The position numbers and the translations under genes are program-made. A stretch of DNA of 64,000 nucleotides from Rhodococcoides corynebacterioides NBRC 14404 (GTDB lineage: Bacteria; Actinomycetota; Actinomycetes; Mycobacteriales; Mycobacteriaceae): positions 211,577-275,576 of the forward strand of contig NZ_BCWV01000001.1 in NCBI RefSeq assembly GCF_001894765.1. Reading direction: 5' to 3'. Within the stretch, counting starts at the first letter, position 1. Each line of letters opens with the position of its first letter. This document shows, piece after piece, positions 17,220 through 26,055 of the stretch. The notes under the pieces were generated by a model. The model was given only the letters and a program-made list of their open reading frames with translations, was not told the DNA's origin and ran no database searches.

Positions 17220-17990
17220 GTGTCCGATCTTCACCGCGTCCGTCGTGCCTTCGGGGAATCCGCTGCCCCGTGGGCTGTCACCACTCACGATGTCGGTGAA
17301 CACCACTGGACGGCCTTCAGCGGTACGCAACAGATCGACTACAACATTGCGCTGGTGCACGGCGGTGACGTGCAGGTTCTGGTGGCCGCGGCCATGTCGG
17401 CTCTCGCGGACCACCGGGTCCCCGGCCTGATCATGCTCGCCGGGGAGGGCCTGTCGGGTGCGCAGGTGATGGCCGACGCCGGGTGGGTCGCCGCACGGGC
17501 GATGCCGCTCATGCGCCGTCACGCCAACGCCGGGGTCGCGGCGGACGACGTGCGCGAGATCACTCCCGCGGACCTGCCCCGCACGCGCGAGCTCGCGAGC
17601 GAGGCGTTCGGGCTCGGCCGCGAGCTGGCGGGCGCCGTCTTCACCGACGATCTGCTCGCGCGCGACGACGTCGTCTTCGGCGGCATGTGGGAGGACGGCG
17701 ACGGCGAGAACGGGGGCACGTCGTCCATGGTCTGCTGCGGGCTGCTCTGCCGCGCCGAGGGGACGTCCGTCGGATGGACTCTCGCGACGGACCCGTCGCG
17801 GCAGCGTCGTGGGTACGCCTCCCGGCTCGTGGCCGGCGTCAAGCACATCGACGCGGGCACGCGCGGTCCCACCGAGGATCTGTGCCTGGCCTCGATCCCC
17901 GGCGCGCCGCTGTACGAGCACATCGGATTCGAGCGGCTCGAGCACTGGCAGGTCTGGACGCGGCCTCGGTGGATGCTCGGCGCGTCCTGA
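17220..17990 (+). CDS. GNAT-family N-acetyltransferase-like protein
   Basis: This 256-residue protein has a C-terminal GNAT fold: VGWTLATDPSRQRRGYASRLV is the acetyl-CoA-binding R/Q-x-x-G-x-A/G motif, followed by ASIPGAPLYEHIGFERL. The N-terminal half is a degenerate GNAT-like domain. The chosen GTG at 17220 has GAGGTG six bases upstream; GTG 17211 overlaps it. It is divergent from the ACP/sugar transferase operon. Amino-group acetylation is the family reaction, but the substrate is unknown. Confidence 0.78.
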   Translation: MSDLHRVRRAFGESAAPWAVTTHDVGEHHWTAFSGTQQIDYNIALVHGGDVQVLVAAAMSALADHRVPGLIMLAGEGLSGAQVMADAGWVAARAMPLMRRHANAGVAADDVREITPADLPRTRELASEAFGLGRELAGAVFTDDLLARDDVVFGGMWEDGDGENGGTSSMVCCGLLCRAEGTSVGWTLATDPSRQRRGYASRLVAGVKHIDAGTRGPTEDLCLASIPGAPLYEHIGFERLEHWQVWTRPRWMLGAS

Positions 17991-18220
17991 CCGACCGGCG
18001 TCGGTGATCTCGGCGGTTCGCCGACTCGCCCCCCTGGAAACGGGGCGCAGGTCCGGCATCTCCGGAAAAGTCGATCGCGGCGGTCGGTCTGTTTGCGCCA
18101 CAGGTGTTTTGGATCACTCGACCTTCGGCGAGTCGCACCCGCACGACGTCCCGCCGGTGCTTTTCTGTGCCAGGGGTGACCGGGGGGCCGTGGCATCCCG
18201 TCTGCGAGCGAGGAGAGTCC

Positions 18221-19465
18221 ATGATGGGTCCGGGGCGTACGGAGAAGATGGGTCGGCGGTCGTTGCTCGTCGGCGGAGTGGCCGCTGGGGTCGGAGCGGC
18301 CGCGCTGGTCGGCTCGTCGCGGGATCCGATCGCCGTCGAGATGACCGCGGGTGAGACCGATCCCGGGTCGTTGCTCGGCTGGGTCAGCGTCAAGGCGGCG
18401 CCGTTCAACGCGCAGGGCAACGACACCGCGGACGACACCGCGGCCATCGCCGCCGCGTACACCGCGGCGCAGCAACAGGGTCGGCCGCTGTACTTCCCGC
18501 CGGGGGAGTACCGGGTGCGGTCGCTCCCCGCGTTCGACAACTACGCCACCGTGTTCGGTGCGGGCGCGGACCTGACGACGATCATCCACGCCTCGTCCGG
18601 CACGCTGCTGACGCTGAAGGACAAGCAGCGCGTGGCCATCAAGAACCTCGGGATCTTCTCGCTCGATCCGAACTCGACGGCCGTCGTGCTCGATCACTGC
18701 TTCCGGTGCTCGTTCGACTCGGTGGTCTTCCGCGGGAACCACACCTCGGGGACCCACCCGCGGTTCCTCCCGCAACGCGGGGTGTCGTTGATCAACAACA
18801 CGGGCGGCACGTCGTTCGTCAACTGCGACTTCAACAACTACGGCACCGCCATGTCCACCACCGCGATCCAGTCCTACATCGCGAACTGCAAGTTCACCAC
18901 CAACTGGGTGAGCCTGCTGGGCACGGGAAACAACTTCGCGTCCGGAATGTCGCTCGCCAACGTCGAATTCACCTCCGACATCAACCCGAAGACGACGTCG
19001 GTGCACCTGCTCGTGGACGGCCGGGCCAACGACTGGTGGCTCACCAACGTCTGGTTCGAAGGCGCCGCCACGGCCCTGCAGATCGGCAAGTCCGGAGTCG
19101 GCGGGCCGTCGCAGTTCGGCATGGTCAACTGCAAGGTCGCGGCCCGGACCATCGGACTGGACCTGTTGCACTGCCGCCAGCCCTACCTGGCCAACATCGC
19201 CTTCGACGCCGACCAGCAGTCGACGCCCCGGCTGATTCGCATCGATCCGAACAACGTCGCGGAGGGCACCGCCGTCAACCTCATCACCAGCCAGGGCGCG
19301 GATTTTCCGCTGAACACCTTCCCTCGGGGGTGGTCCGTCCAGGGCCGCGGCAAGACGGTGTCCGCCGGTGGGGGGCCGATCGTCACGTCCCCGGACGGCA
19401 AGAGCTGGCGGCTCACCATCTCCAACTCCGGCCAGGTGTCGGGTCAGAACCTCGGGGTCATCTGA
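18221..19465 (+). CDS. Tat-exported right-handed beta-helix (pectate-lyase-like) protein
   Basis: This 414-residue protein begins with a twin-arginine signal (MGRRSLLVGGVAAGVGAAAL) after a short leader; AGGAGAG at 18211-18217 supports the ATG at 18221 or 18224. The mature part starts with a pectate-lyase-3-like motif (NDTADDTAAIAAAY, YFPPGEYRV), then parallel beta-helix coils with NNTGGTSFVNCDFNN and NDWWLTNVWFEG. Such proteins bind or cleave polysaccharide. It is paralogous to, and convergent with, the lipoprotein gene that ends 8 bases away. It probably acts outside the cell on the polymer made by the neighbouring EPS operon. Catalytic residues cannot be assigned. Confidence 0.82.
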   Translation: MMGPGRTEKMGRRSLLVGGVAAGVGAAALVGSSRDPIAVEMTAGETDPGSLLGWVSVKAAPFNAQGNDTADDTAAIAAAYTAAQQQGRPLYFPPGEYRVRSLPAFDNYATVFGAGADLTTIIHASSGTLLTLKDKQRVAIKNLGIFSLDPNSTAVVLDHCFRCSFDSVVFRGNHTSGTHPRFLPQRGVSLINNTGGTSFVNCDFNNYGTAMSTTAIQSYIANCKFTTNWVSLLGTGNNFASGMSLANVEFTSDINPKTTSVHLLVDGRANDWWLTNVWFEGAATALQIGKSGVGGPSQFGMVNCKVAARTIGLDLLHCRQPYLANIAFDADQQSTPRLIRIDPNNVAEGTAVNLITSQGADFPLNTFPRGWSVQGRGKTVSAGGGPIVTSPDGKSWRLTISNSGQVSGQNLGVI

Positions 19466-19472
19466 GCGGGTC

Positions 19473-20822
19473 TCACGGCCGGGTGCGGCCGAGTGAGTCG
19501 GTGCGCAACGCCCCGTCGGTCCCGACGACGAGTCGCCAGTACCCGCCGTCCGAATCCTTGAGCACCACACCGGCTCCGGGGTCGTCGGAGACCCAGGTGC
19601 CGTCGGGTCGGACCACCGCGGTGGTGCGTCCGTCCCGCTCGGTGCGCAGCAGATCGCCGTCGCCCGTGGCCCGAGCGACCACGGTGCCGGTGTACGTCGC
19701 GCCTGCGACGGCGCCGCGGCCGATCACCGTCCAGTCGGGCGGGAACGCGGAGAAGTCGACGTCGTCGTCGGATCCAGAGATCAGGTTGATCGCCGTGCCG
19801 GTCGGGGTGTGCACCGGGTCGACGACGAGCTCGGCCGGCGTGCTGTTCGGGTCCGGATCGAGAATGACGTTGGCGAGGTACGGCTGTCGGCAGTACCGGA
19901 GTTCGATGCAGGTGGTGCGCGCCGCGACCTTGCAGTTGACCATGCCGAACTGCGACGGGCCGCCGACGTCCGGCGCCCCGACCGACACCGCGATGTCGGA
20001 CCCCTCGAACCAGACGTTGGTGAGCCACCAGTCGTTGGCCGGACCGTCCACCACCAGGTGCTTGTCGGTGGTGTCCCGGTCGTTGTCCGAGACGAACTCG
20101 ACGTTGGTGAGGGCGAGCCCCGCCGTGAAGTCCCCGCCGGTGCCGAGCACGCCGACGCGGTTGCTGGTGAACTTCGACGCCGTGACGTAGTTCTGGATGG
20201 TCCGGGTGGTGAGTCCGACCCCGAAGTTGTTGATGTCGCAGTTGGTGAACGAGGTCCCACCGGTGTTGTCGGAGAGCACGATTCCGCGCTGCTCCACGAA
20301 CTGCGGGAACGTCGACGACGAGTGGTTGCCCCGGATCGTCACCGAGTCGAAGGAACAGCGGAAGCACCCGGCCAGGACGATGCCGGTGGCCGTGGGTCCG
20401 GTCAGGAAGAACCCGAGCCGCCGGAAGTTCACTCGCTGCTTGTCCCGCAGCTCGATCAGTGTGCCGTTCTGCTCGTACAGCACCGTCGTGACGTCGGCGC
20501 CGTCTCCGGACAGGGTGGCGTAGTCCGGCATGGCCGGCCAGGACGTGACCCGGTACGTCCCCGTCGGCAGATACACCGCCGTCGGGCGGTCGAGGCCCTC
20601 GAAGGCCCGCGCGATGGCCGCGGTGTCGTCGGTGGTCCCGTCTCCGGTCGCGCCGAAGTCGCGGACGTTCCGGGCGGCCGGAGCGTCGCCGATCGGGGCG
20701 TTGCCGAATTCCGCTGTGGGGGCGTCGTCGTCACGCGAGCAGGCCGCGGCCATCAGGGGAAGCGACGCCGCGCCGAGACCGCCGAGCAGCAGCCGTCGGC
20801 GGTCGACACCGGAGGAGCTCAT
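19473..20822 (-). CDS. Tat-exported lipoprotein with right-handed beta-helix
   Basis: This 449-residue protein has an RR signal (DRRRLLLGGLGAASLPL) ending in a lipobox MAAAC, so it is probably Tat-exported and lipid-anchored at Cys22. The beta-helix body matches the 18221-19465 protein in many blocks: GTTDDTAAIARAF, DNTGGTSFTNCDINN, NDWWLTNVWFEG, GGPSQFGMVNCKVAARTT and CRQPYLAN. It has an additional C-terminal domain of about 80 residues (VVRPDGTWVSDDPGAGVVLK). The start overlaps the hydrolase stop by four bases; it is the last gene of the EPS operon. Polymer cleavage or binding at the cell surface is the likely role. Confidence 0.85.
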   Translation of the reverse strand: MSSSGVDRRRLLLGGLGAASLPLMAAACSRDDDAPTAEFGNAPIGDAPAARNVRDFGATGDGTTDDTAAIARAFEGLDRPTAVYLPTGTYRVTSWPAMPDYATLSGDGADVTTVLYEQNGTLIELRDKQRVNFRRLGFFLTGPTATGIVLAGCFRCSFDSVTIRGNHSSSTFPQFVEQRGIVLSDNTGGTSFTNCDINNFGVGLTTRTIQNYVTASKFTSNRVGVLGTGGDFTAGLALTNVEFVSDNDRDTTDKHLVVDGPANDWWLTNVWFEGSDIAVSVGAPDVGGPSQFGMVNCKVAARTTCIELRYCRQPYLANVILDPDPNSTPAELVVDPVHTPTGTAINLISGSDDDVDFSAFPPDWTVIGRGAVAGATYTGTVVARATGDGDLLRTERDGRTTAVVRPDGTWVSDDPGAGVVLKDSDGGYWRLVVGTDGALRTDSLGRTRP

Positions 20823-22534
20823 GCGCTGAGCGCTCCGTCCCGGCGCTCCGGGGTCACCGACAGGGCACCGAGCACGGAGTCGGTCACCGCGGCGCGGAAC
20901 GTGTGGTGGAACCCCGAGTGATCGCCGACGCCGACCTCGACGACGGACGGCGTGCGACCGGTGCGGGCGATGCGGCGGAGCCCTTCCGTCCCGCGCTGAT
21001 CGACGAACCACCGGTGGTCCGCGGGGGCGAGCACCACCGTGGTCTGCACCCCGCGCTCGGCGAGGGTGCGCAGCATGACCTCGGGTACCTGGGTGATGCC
21101 CTGTCGTCCCAACAGCAGCCACGCTCGATACGGAAGATGGCGTTGCAGAGCGGCTTTGATCCGTGCGCGCGGCGTCTTCTGCCACTCCGGGGCCGTGCGC
21201 GGCACGCCCATCGTGGCCGGGTCCACGGCGCCGACGGCGGACTTCTTCTGGCGCCAGCTGTACCCGATGGCGTTCACCAGCACCACCGAGGCCGCGCCCG
21301 TACGAGACGCGGCGTAGGCGGCATTCCACGACCCGGAACAGATCCCGGACAACACCACTCGACGCGAGTCGGGGTGCGCCTCGCGAGCCGCGGTGACGAC
21401 GTCGTCCGCGCCCTCGGGCGAGTAGATCGGGGTGTGTTCGCGCGCCGTCACCGGGCCGGTCTCACCGGCGCCGCGCCGGTCGTACCGCAGGGCGCTGCGG
21501 CCGGACAGCGCTGCGCGACGGGCGGATTCGACCCAGAGCCGCGCCGGCCCGATTCGGGTGTCGTTGGCCGTCGCGCAGAACACCACCGTGGCGTCGGCGT
21601 CGCGCCGGGCGGGCCCGTCCTCGGGAGCGGTCGGCGTGGTCCGAACGGCGAACAGTCCGTGCTCGCCGAGTGCCTCGATGGTCTCGAGCACCTGGCCGCC
21701 GCCCGTGCGGATCGTCGCCGATCGCCGCGGGGTGAACGACACCGGGTCGGCCGGCAGGCCCTCGTGGGCATCGCTCAGCGCGCCGGTGATCGTGCGGACG
21801 GCGTCGGCCGGAATCGGGACGAGAAAGCTGGCGGGCGAGACGAAATCGGCCATCGGACCCACGTCGACCGTGCGGGCGTCGGCCGCCTCGAGGGTCGCGG
21901 ACAGCCGTGCGGCGGCGCCGCCCTCGCGCAGCGCAGCGATCCAGGTGCCGACGGTCGGGGCGGACAGGGTGAGGCTCAGGGCGGACAGTTCGGCCGCCGC
22001 CTCACGAGAGAGGCTCTGTCCCAGCGTGTGCAGCTCGGCGCCGTCGCTCGACACCGGATCCGTGTCGGACCCGACCCCCAACCGGTAGAGCGCCTGCTGT
22101 TCGCGGACGTAGCCCCGCCCGCGCGGAGTCGGATCCCACAGCACCACCGTGTGCAGCGGCCCGAGATCGGCGGCGGCGTGATCGAGCAGCAGTGCGCCCA
22201 CCCGCAGTCCTACCGCGGAGACGGTGCGGCACCCCATCGCGCGCAGTGCTGCGACCCCCTCGGCGATGCTCGCGGTCCATCCTGCGAGGGCATCCGGGGC
22301 GTTCTGCTCGCCCGACGAATCACCCACGCCCGCATAGTCGAACCGGAGTACCGCGAAGCCCGCCGCCGCCAACTCCTGCGCCAGGAACTTCATCCCGCGG
22401 TAGGTGTCCACGTGCTCCTTGCCCATCGGCGGGCACAGCAACACGCCGGCTCGGGCGCGCCCGTCGTCCGGCAGGTGCACCACCCCGAACAGGGGGCGGT
22501 CCGTCGATCCGAACCAGGTCGGGGACGTGGTCAT
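20819..22534 (-). CDS. tandem alpha/beta-hydrolase-fold protein of the EPS operon
   Basis: This 571-residue protein holds two alpha/beta-hydrolase domains. The first (residues 1-250) has LLCPPMGKEHVDTYRGMKFLAQELAA-type features, but its nucleophile elbow reads GLRVGAL, with Arg in place of Ser. The second (300-565) has LSGICSGSWNA, with Cys at the nucleophile position, and a late His near DHSGFHH. The general layout resembles exosortase-associated hydrolases found in EPS loci. GAAGGAG precedes the ATG by 9 bases. It may be an acyltransferase, or a scaffold in polymer modification; serine esterase activity looks doubtful. Confidence 0.78.
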   Translation of the reverse strand: MTTSPTWFGSTDRPLFGVVHLPDDGRARAGVLLCPPMGKEHVDTYRGMKFLAQELAAAGFAVLRFDYAGVGDSSGEQNAPDALAGWTASIAEGVAALRAMGCRTVSAVGLRVGALLLDHAAADLGPLHTVVLWDPTPRGRGYVREQQALYRLGVGSDTDPVSSDGAELHTLGQSLSREAAAELSALSLTLSAPTVGTWIAALREGGAAARLSATLEAADARTVDVGPMADFVSPASFLVPIPADAVRTITGALSDAHEGLPADPVSFTPRRSATIRTGGGQVLETIEALGEHGLFAVRTTPTAPEDGPARRDADATVVFCATANDTRIGPARLWVESARRAALSGRSALRYDRRGAGETGPVTAREHTPIYSPEGADDVVTAAREAHPDSRRVVLSGICSGSWNAAYAASRTGAASVVLVNAIGYSWRQKKSAVGAVDPATMGVPRTAPEWQKTPRARIKAALQRHLPYRAWLLLGRQGITQVPEVMLRTLAERGVQTTVVLAPADHRWFVDQRGTEGLRRIARTGRTPSVVEVGVGDHSGFHHTFRAAVTDSVLGALSVTPERRDGALSA

Positions 22535-22582
22535 CGGGCAGAACTCCTTCGGTGCCGAGTGTGCGGAGGGGGTGAGCGCGGA

Positions 22583-24676
22583 TCAGTCCGTGTGACGACG
22601 CAGGGTCGACGGCCGGTGCACCCGGCCGTTGCGCGCCCCGGCGAACGGGGACGCATCCTCGTCGCCGTGCGCGGACTCGGCCGGCGAGTCCTCCGACGAG
22701 GAGTCGCGGTCGGCCTGCTCGGTCCTGTCGGCACCGGAGCGGCCGGTGCCGCGCGAGCGCATCCTGCGCAGCGCCGAGGACGAGGGTGCGGTCTTCTTGG
22801 GCGCCACCCGAGTGGGTGCCGACTCCTCCGCCGACTCCTCGGCCGATGTCTCCGCCGACTTCTCAGCCGGCTCGTCGGCCGCGGTATCAGTCGACGTGGT
22901 GTCGGTCGAGTCCGTCGACTCGACGTGGGACTCGGTCGTGTCCGTGGCGTCGGTCGCGCCAGTGGTGGTCGACGTGGTCGACGTCGTGCTCTCGGCCTCG
23001 TCGGTCGCCGTCGTGTCCGCCTCGTCGCGCCGGTCGACCGCCGCGGCCTCGTCCCGGTGGTCGACCACGGTGAGCCGGTCGGTCACGGCGTCGGCCGGCG
23101 ACCCGGCCGCGCTGTAGGACTCGCGGGCGTCGTAACCCAGGTGGTCGTCGTAGCCCTGGCGGTCGTCGTAGCCCTGACGGTCGTCGTAATCCCGGTGGTC
23201 GTCGTAACCCTGGTGATCGGCGTAGCTGTGTCGACCGTCGTGACCCTGCTGGTCGTCGTACGGCTCGGTGGAGTCCTGGTACCGACCCTCGTCGCGACGG
23301 GGGACGGGCCGGGCGTCCGGCGTGGCCGGTGCCGCGGGCGTGAGGGTATCGGCGGCGGCGTCCTGCCCGCGGCGACGGAGCAGCGCGGGCGAGAAGCTCG
23401 CCGGGCGGTGGGGCACCAGGATCGTGCCGGCCACGGACGCGCCGATGTCGGACAGCTCGGTGAGGACTTCCTCGAGGTCCGCCACCGTGGTGGTGCCGGC
23501 CTCGACGACCACGACGGTGTGGTCGGCATGCGCGGCGAGGGCGAGGGCGTCGGTGCCGTCGGTGGTTCCGGTGGCGTCGACCAGCACGTAGTCGTGCTCC
23601 CGGCCGAGCTCCTGCAGGATCGTTGCGAATCGCGCGGACACGAGGAACGTGGCGGTGTCGTCGTCCACCTGCCCGAGCGGCAGGACGCGCAGATCGCTCA
23701 CCTGCGTGGGCCGGGTCAGTTCGTTCGCCGACCGGCGCTGATGCGCCAGGTCCGCGACACCCGGCAACGTGGCCGGACGCATGCGCGAGGAGATGCCGCG
23801 CCCGGAGGTGGCGGCGTCGACCATGAGCGTCGACTTGCCGAGCACCGCCAGCGCGCGGGCCACCGGGAGCACCGTGTCGGACGCGCTGGACGGGCGCGAC
23901 CGCGACGACGCGGCGGTCGATCCCACGAAGACGACGACGCGCGGCGACGCCTCGGCGAGCACGCCGTCGAGTCGCAGTGCGACCCGTCGGGTGTCGGTGG
24001 TCCGCGACGACGACTCGACGCCGCCCAGGAAGTGCGTGGTGCTCAGCGCGGCGACCTGGCCGGTGGTGCGGATGCGCTTGTCGAGCCGGTCGCGCAGGTA
24101 CGCGAGACCGCAGCCGAGCAGAAGGCCGACCATCGTGCCGGCCGCGAGGTTCTTGGTGGGGGCGGGGCCGGCGGACGCCGACGGCGTGGTGGCGGGATCG
24201 ATCACCGTCACCTTGGCGGCGGGGGCCGCGCCGACCTGCGTGCTCTCGAGCTCGCCGACCAGGTCGCGGAACTTGGCGACGACGAGATCGTTGATCACGC
24301 GCGCCTGGTCCGGGGTGTCGGCGGAGACGTCGACGGTCATGATGACCGTGGCCGGGGCGAACGACGCGGTGGTGCGCGACGCCAGCTCGGCGGCCGTGGT
24401 GTCGAGCGAGAGTTCGCTGATGACGTCGTTCATGACGCGGTCACTGGTGACGAGGTCGACGTAGGACGTGATGCGTTGCTGCGCAGCCATTCCGCCCTGG
24501 TAGGAGTCGGCCACCGAGGTCCCCGTCGCCATGGTGACGTACATGCGGCTCTGCGCGGTGTACGAGTAGGTGAGCGACGAGGTGTACACCGCGCCGGCGA
24601 CGATGCCGGCGACGACGCACGCGAGGATGATCATCCAGCGCCGCTTGGCGATCTCGAAGTAATCGTTCAGACCCAT
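22583..24676 (-). CDS. Wzz-type chain-length protein with degenerate kinase domain and Tyr-rich repeat tail
   Basis: This 697-residue protein has TM1 near residues 15-35, a Wzz loop, TM2 near 175-195, and then a CpsD-like domain. The P-loop position reads VGSTAASSRSRPSS with no GKT/S, and the Walker B strand is YVLVDATGT, so ATP-dependent kinase activity is unlikely. Around residues 480-530 there are repeats of the type QGYDDH/RQGYDDR, giving about nine closely spaced tyrosines. A long acidic Ser/Thr tail follows. AAAGGA lies 8 bases before the ATG. It could be a substrate of the complete BY-kinase at 3022-4524. The gene overlaps the polymerase stop by 10 bases. Confidence 0.85.
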   Translation of the reverse strand: MGLNDYFEIAKRRWMIILACVVAGIVAGAVYTSSLTYSYTAQSRMYVTMATGTSVADSYQGGMAAQQRITSYVDLVTSDRVMNDVISELSLDTTAAELASRTTASFAPATVIMTVDVSADTPDQARVINDLVVAKFRDLVGELESTQVGAAPAAKVTVIDPATTPSASAGPAPTKNLAAGTMVGLLLGCGLAYLRDRLDKRIRTTGQVAALSTTHFLGGVESSSRTTDTRRVALRLDGVLAEASPRVVVFVGSTAASSRSRPSSASDTVLPVARALAVLGKSTLMVDAATSGRGISSRMRPATLPGVADLAHQRRSANELTRPTQVSDLRVLPLGQVDDDTATFLVSARFATILQELGREHDYVLVDATGTTDGTDALALAAHADHTVVVVEAGTTTVADLEEVLTELSDIGASVAGTILVPHRPASFSPALLRRRGQDAAADTLTPAAPATPDARPVPRRDEGRYQDSTEPYDDQQGHDGRHSYADHQGYDDHRDYDDRQGYDDRQGYDDHLGYDARESYSAAGSPADAVTDRLTVVDHRDEAAAVDRRDEADTTATDEAESTTSTTSTTTGATDATDTTESHVESTDSTDTTSTDTAADEPAEKSAETSAEESAEESAPTRVAPKKTAPSSSALRRMRSRGTGRSGADRTEQADRDSSSEDSPAESAHGDEDASPFAGARNGRVHRPSTLRRHTD

Positions 24677-26055
24677 GATGGCGATCCTTTACGTCGACTG
24701 TCGATGTCGGGGTAGTCGAAGGTCGTGGGCGGCGGTATCGCCCGCGACTGTCTGCCGTACTCCCCGACCACGAGCGTCACGATCCAGACCAGGATCGCGA
24801 GTTGGAGAGACTTGCCGAGAGATTCGGTGGTGCCGAGGATTCCGCGCTCGAAGAGCACGGGGTACTCGATGAGCGTCAGTCCGAGCACCACCAGGACGAA
24901 GTGGCGCGCGGTGAGCATGCGCACGGTGATCAGCACCATGACGAAGGTGAAGGTCATGGAGACCATCACCCCGGCGTAACCGCCGAGGACGAATCCCTCG
25001 CTGATGTTGCCCTCGGCGAGCGAAACCGAGACGGTCCGCATGTCCACCGAGGAGCCGCGAACCTGTTGTGCCCAGGCGGTTCCGGACTGGAACTTCTCCG
25101 CCCCCAGGAGCTGGGACGGGATGAAGTTGAGCACGGCGTTGCGCACGACGTCGAGGTGCGAGATCCACTCCCGACCGTTCATGAAGTACGCGTCGGTGGC
25201 CGCTTCGAGCAGATCGAACCGGCGCAGGATCGGCAGGAACGGCTGCACCGCAGGGGGATAGCTCGCCTCGGCGAGCGCGCTGATGGCTTCGGTCTCCGGG
25301 TCGACCTTGAGCGCCTGCAGCAGTCCGAACGCGCCGATGGCCGTGACCGAGATGCCGGCGACGCCGAGCACGGTGCGGCGGGTCCACCCGATGAAGGCGA
25401 AACGCACCGCGACCGCCAGCGCCGCACCCATGACGGGCGTCTTCGACTCCACGATCACCGTCCACACCAGCTCCATGCCGAGCAGGAAGCCGAGCAGGAT
25501 CGTGGTGCGCTGCCACGTCGCCGGGCGGGCGAACACGATCAGTCCCAGCGCACCCACGGTGGCCATGGTGGCGGCGAAGTCGAGGAAGGGGTTGGCGCTG
25601 GTGACCTCGCCCGCCGAGCCGGCGCTGCCGGTGGCCCACGAGACGAAGCGTCCGCCGAGACCCATCACATAGACGACGGCGAGACCGCGGAAGAAGTCCG
25701 GGTCCGCGGTCGGGGCGACGGGGGAGCGGGGCACGACGTTCCGGGAGCGCTGCCACAGCACGTACGCCACCACCAGGGCGACGTAGAACCACAGCCCGAA
25801 CATCACCGGCTTCAGGACCTCGGCGATGCCCTTGTCGTAGCCCATGGTGGCCAGGCGCGGATCGGCGAGACTGTCCGCGAACTGCGGTTCCGGCAGGACC
25901 CACAGCAGCACGACGGGACGCGCGACGTAGCTGAGCGACCAGTACGCGACCTGGGCCACCACGAACACACGCGCGACTCCGCGCAGGGACAGGCCCGCGA
26001 TCAGCAGGGCCACCAGCGCGAGGGCCGTCACCGCGACGGACGTCACCGCGGTCAT
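24667..26055 (-). CDS. Wzy-like O-antigen/EPS polymerase
   Basis: This 462-residue polytopic protein has about 11-12 hydrophobic segments and a long extracytoplasmic loop (about residues 275-345, holding AEASYPPAVQPFLPILRRF and FIPSQLLGAEKFQSGTAWAQ), a layout typical of Wzy/WzyE polymerases. Sequence within this class is poorly conserved, so the call rests on topology and context between a glycosyltransferase and a Wzz protein. The start overlaps the preceding glycosyltransferase stop by four bases. It would join lipid-linked repeat units at the outer face of the membrane. Confidence 0.75.
   Translation of the reverse strand: MTAVTSVAVTALALVALLIAGLSLRGVARVFVVAQVAYWSLSYVARPVVLLWVLPEPQFADSLADPRLATMGYDKGIAEVLKPVMFGLWFYVALVVAYVLWQRSRNVVPRSPVAPTADPDFFRGLAVVYVMGLGGRFVSWATGSAGSAGEVTSANPFLDFAATMATVGALGLIVFARPATWQRTTILLGFLLGMELVWTVIVESKTPVMGAALAVAVRFAFIGWTRRTVLGVAGISVTAIGAFGLLQALKVDPETEAISALAEASYPPAVQPFLPILRRFDLLEAATDAYFMNGREWISHLDVVRNAVLNFIPSQLLGAEKFQSGTAWAQQVRGSSVDMRTVSVSLAEGNISEGFVLGGYAGVMVSMTFTFVMVLITVRMLTARHFVLVVLGLTLIEYPVLFERGILGTTESLGKSLQLAILVWIVTLVVGEYGRQSRAIPPPTTFDYPDIDSRRKGSPSWV

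Noticed and set aside
20903..24715. A plus-strand open frame of about 1,270 codons opposite the hydrolase and Wzz genes
   Set aside because: High-GC codon usage of the minus-strand genes leaves few stops on the other strand. The product is low-complexity Arg/Gly/Val/His text with no domain, and the minus-strand genes have clear families.
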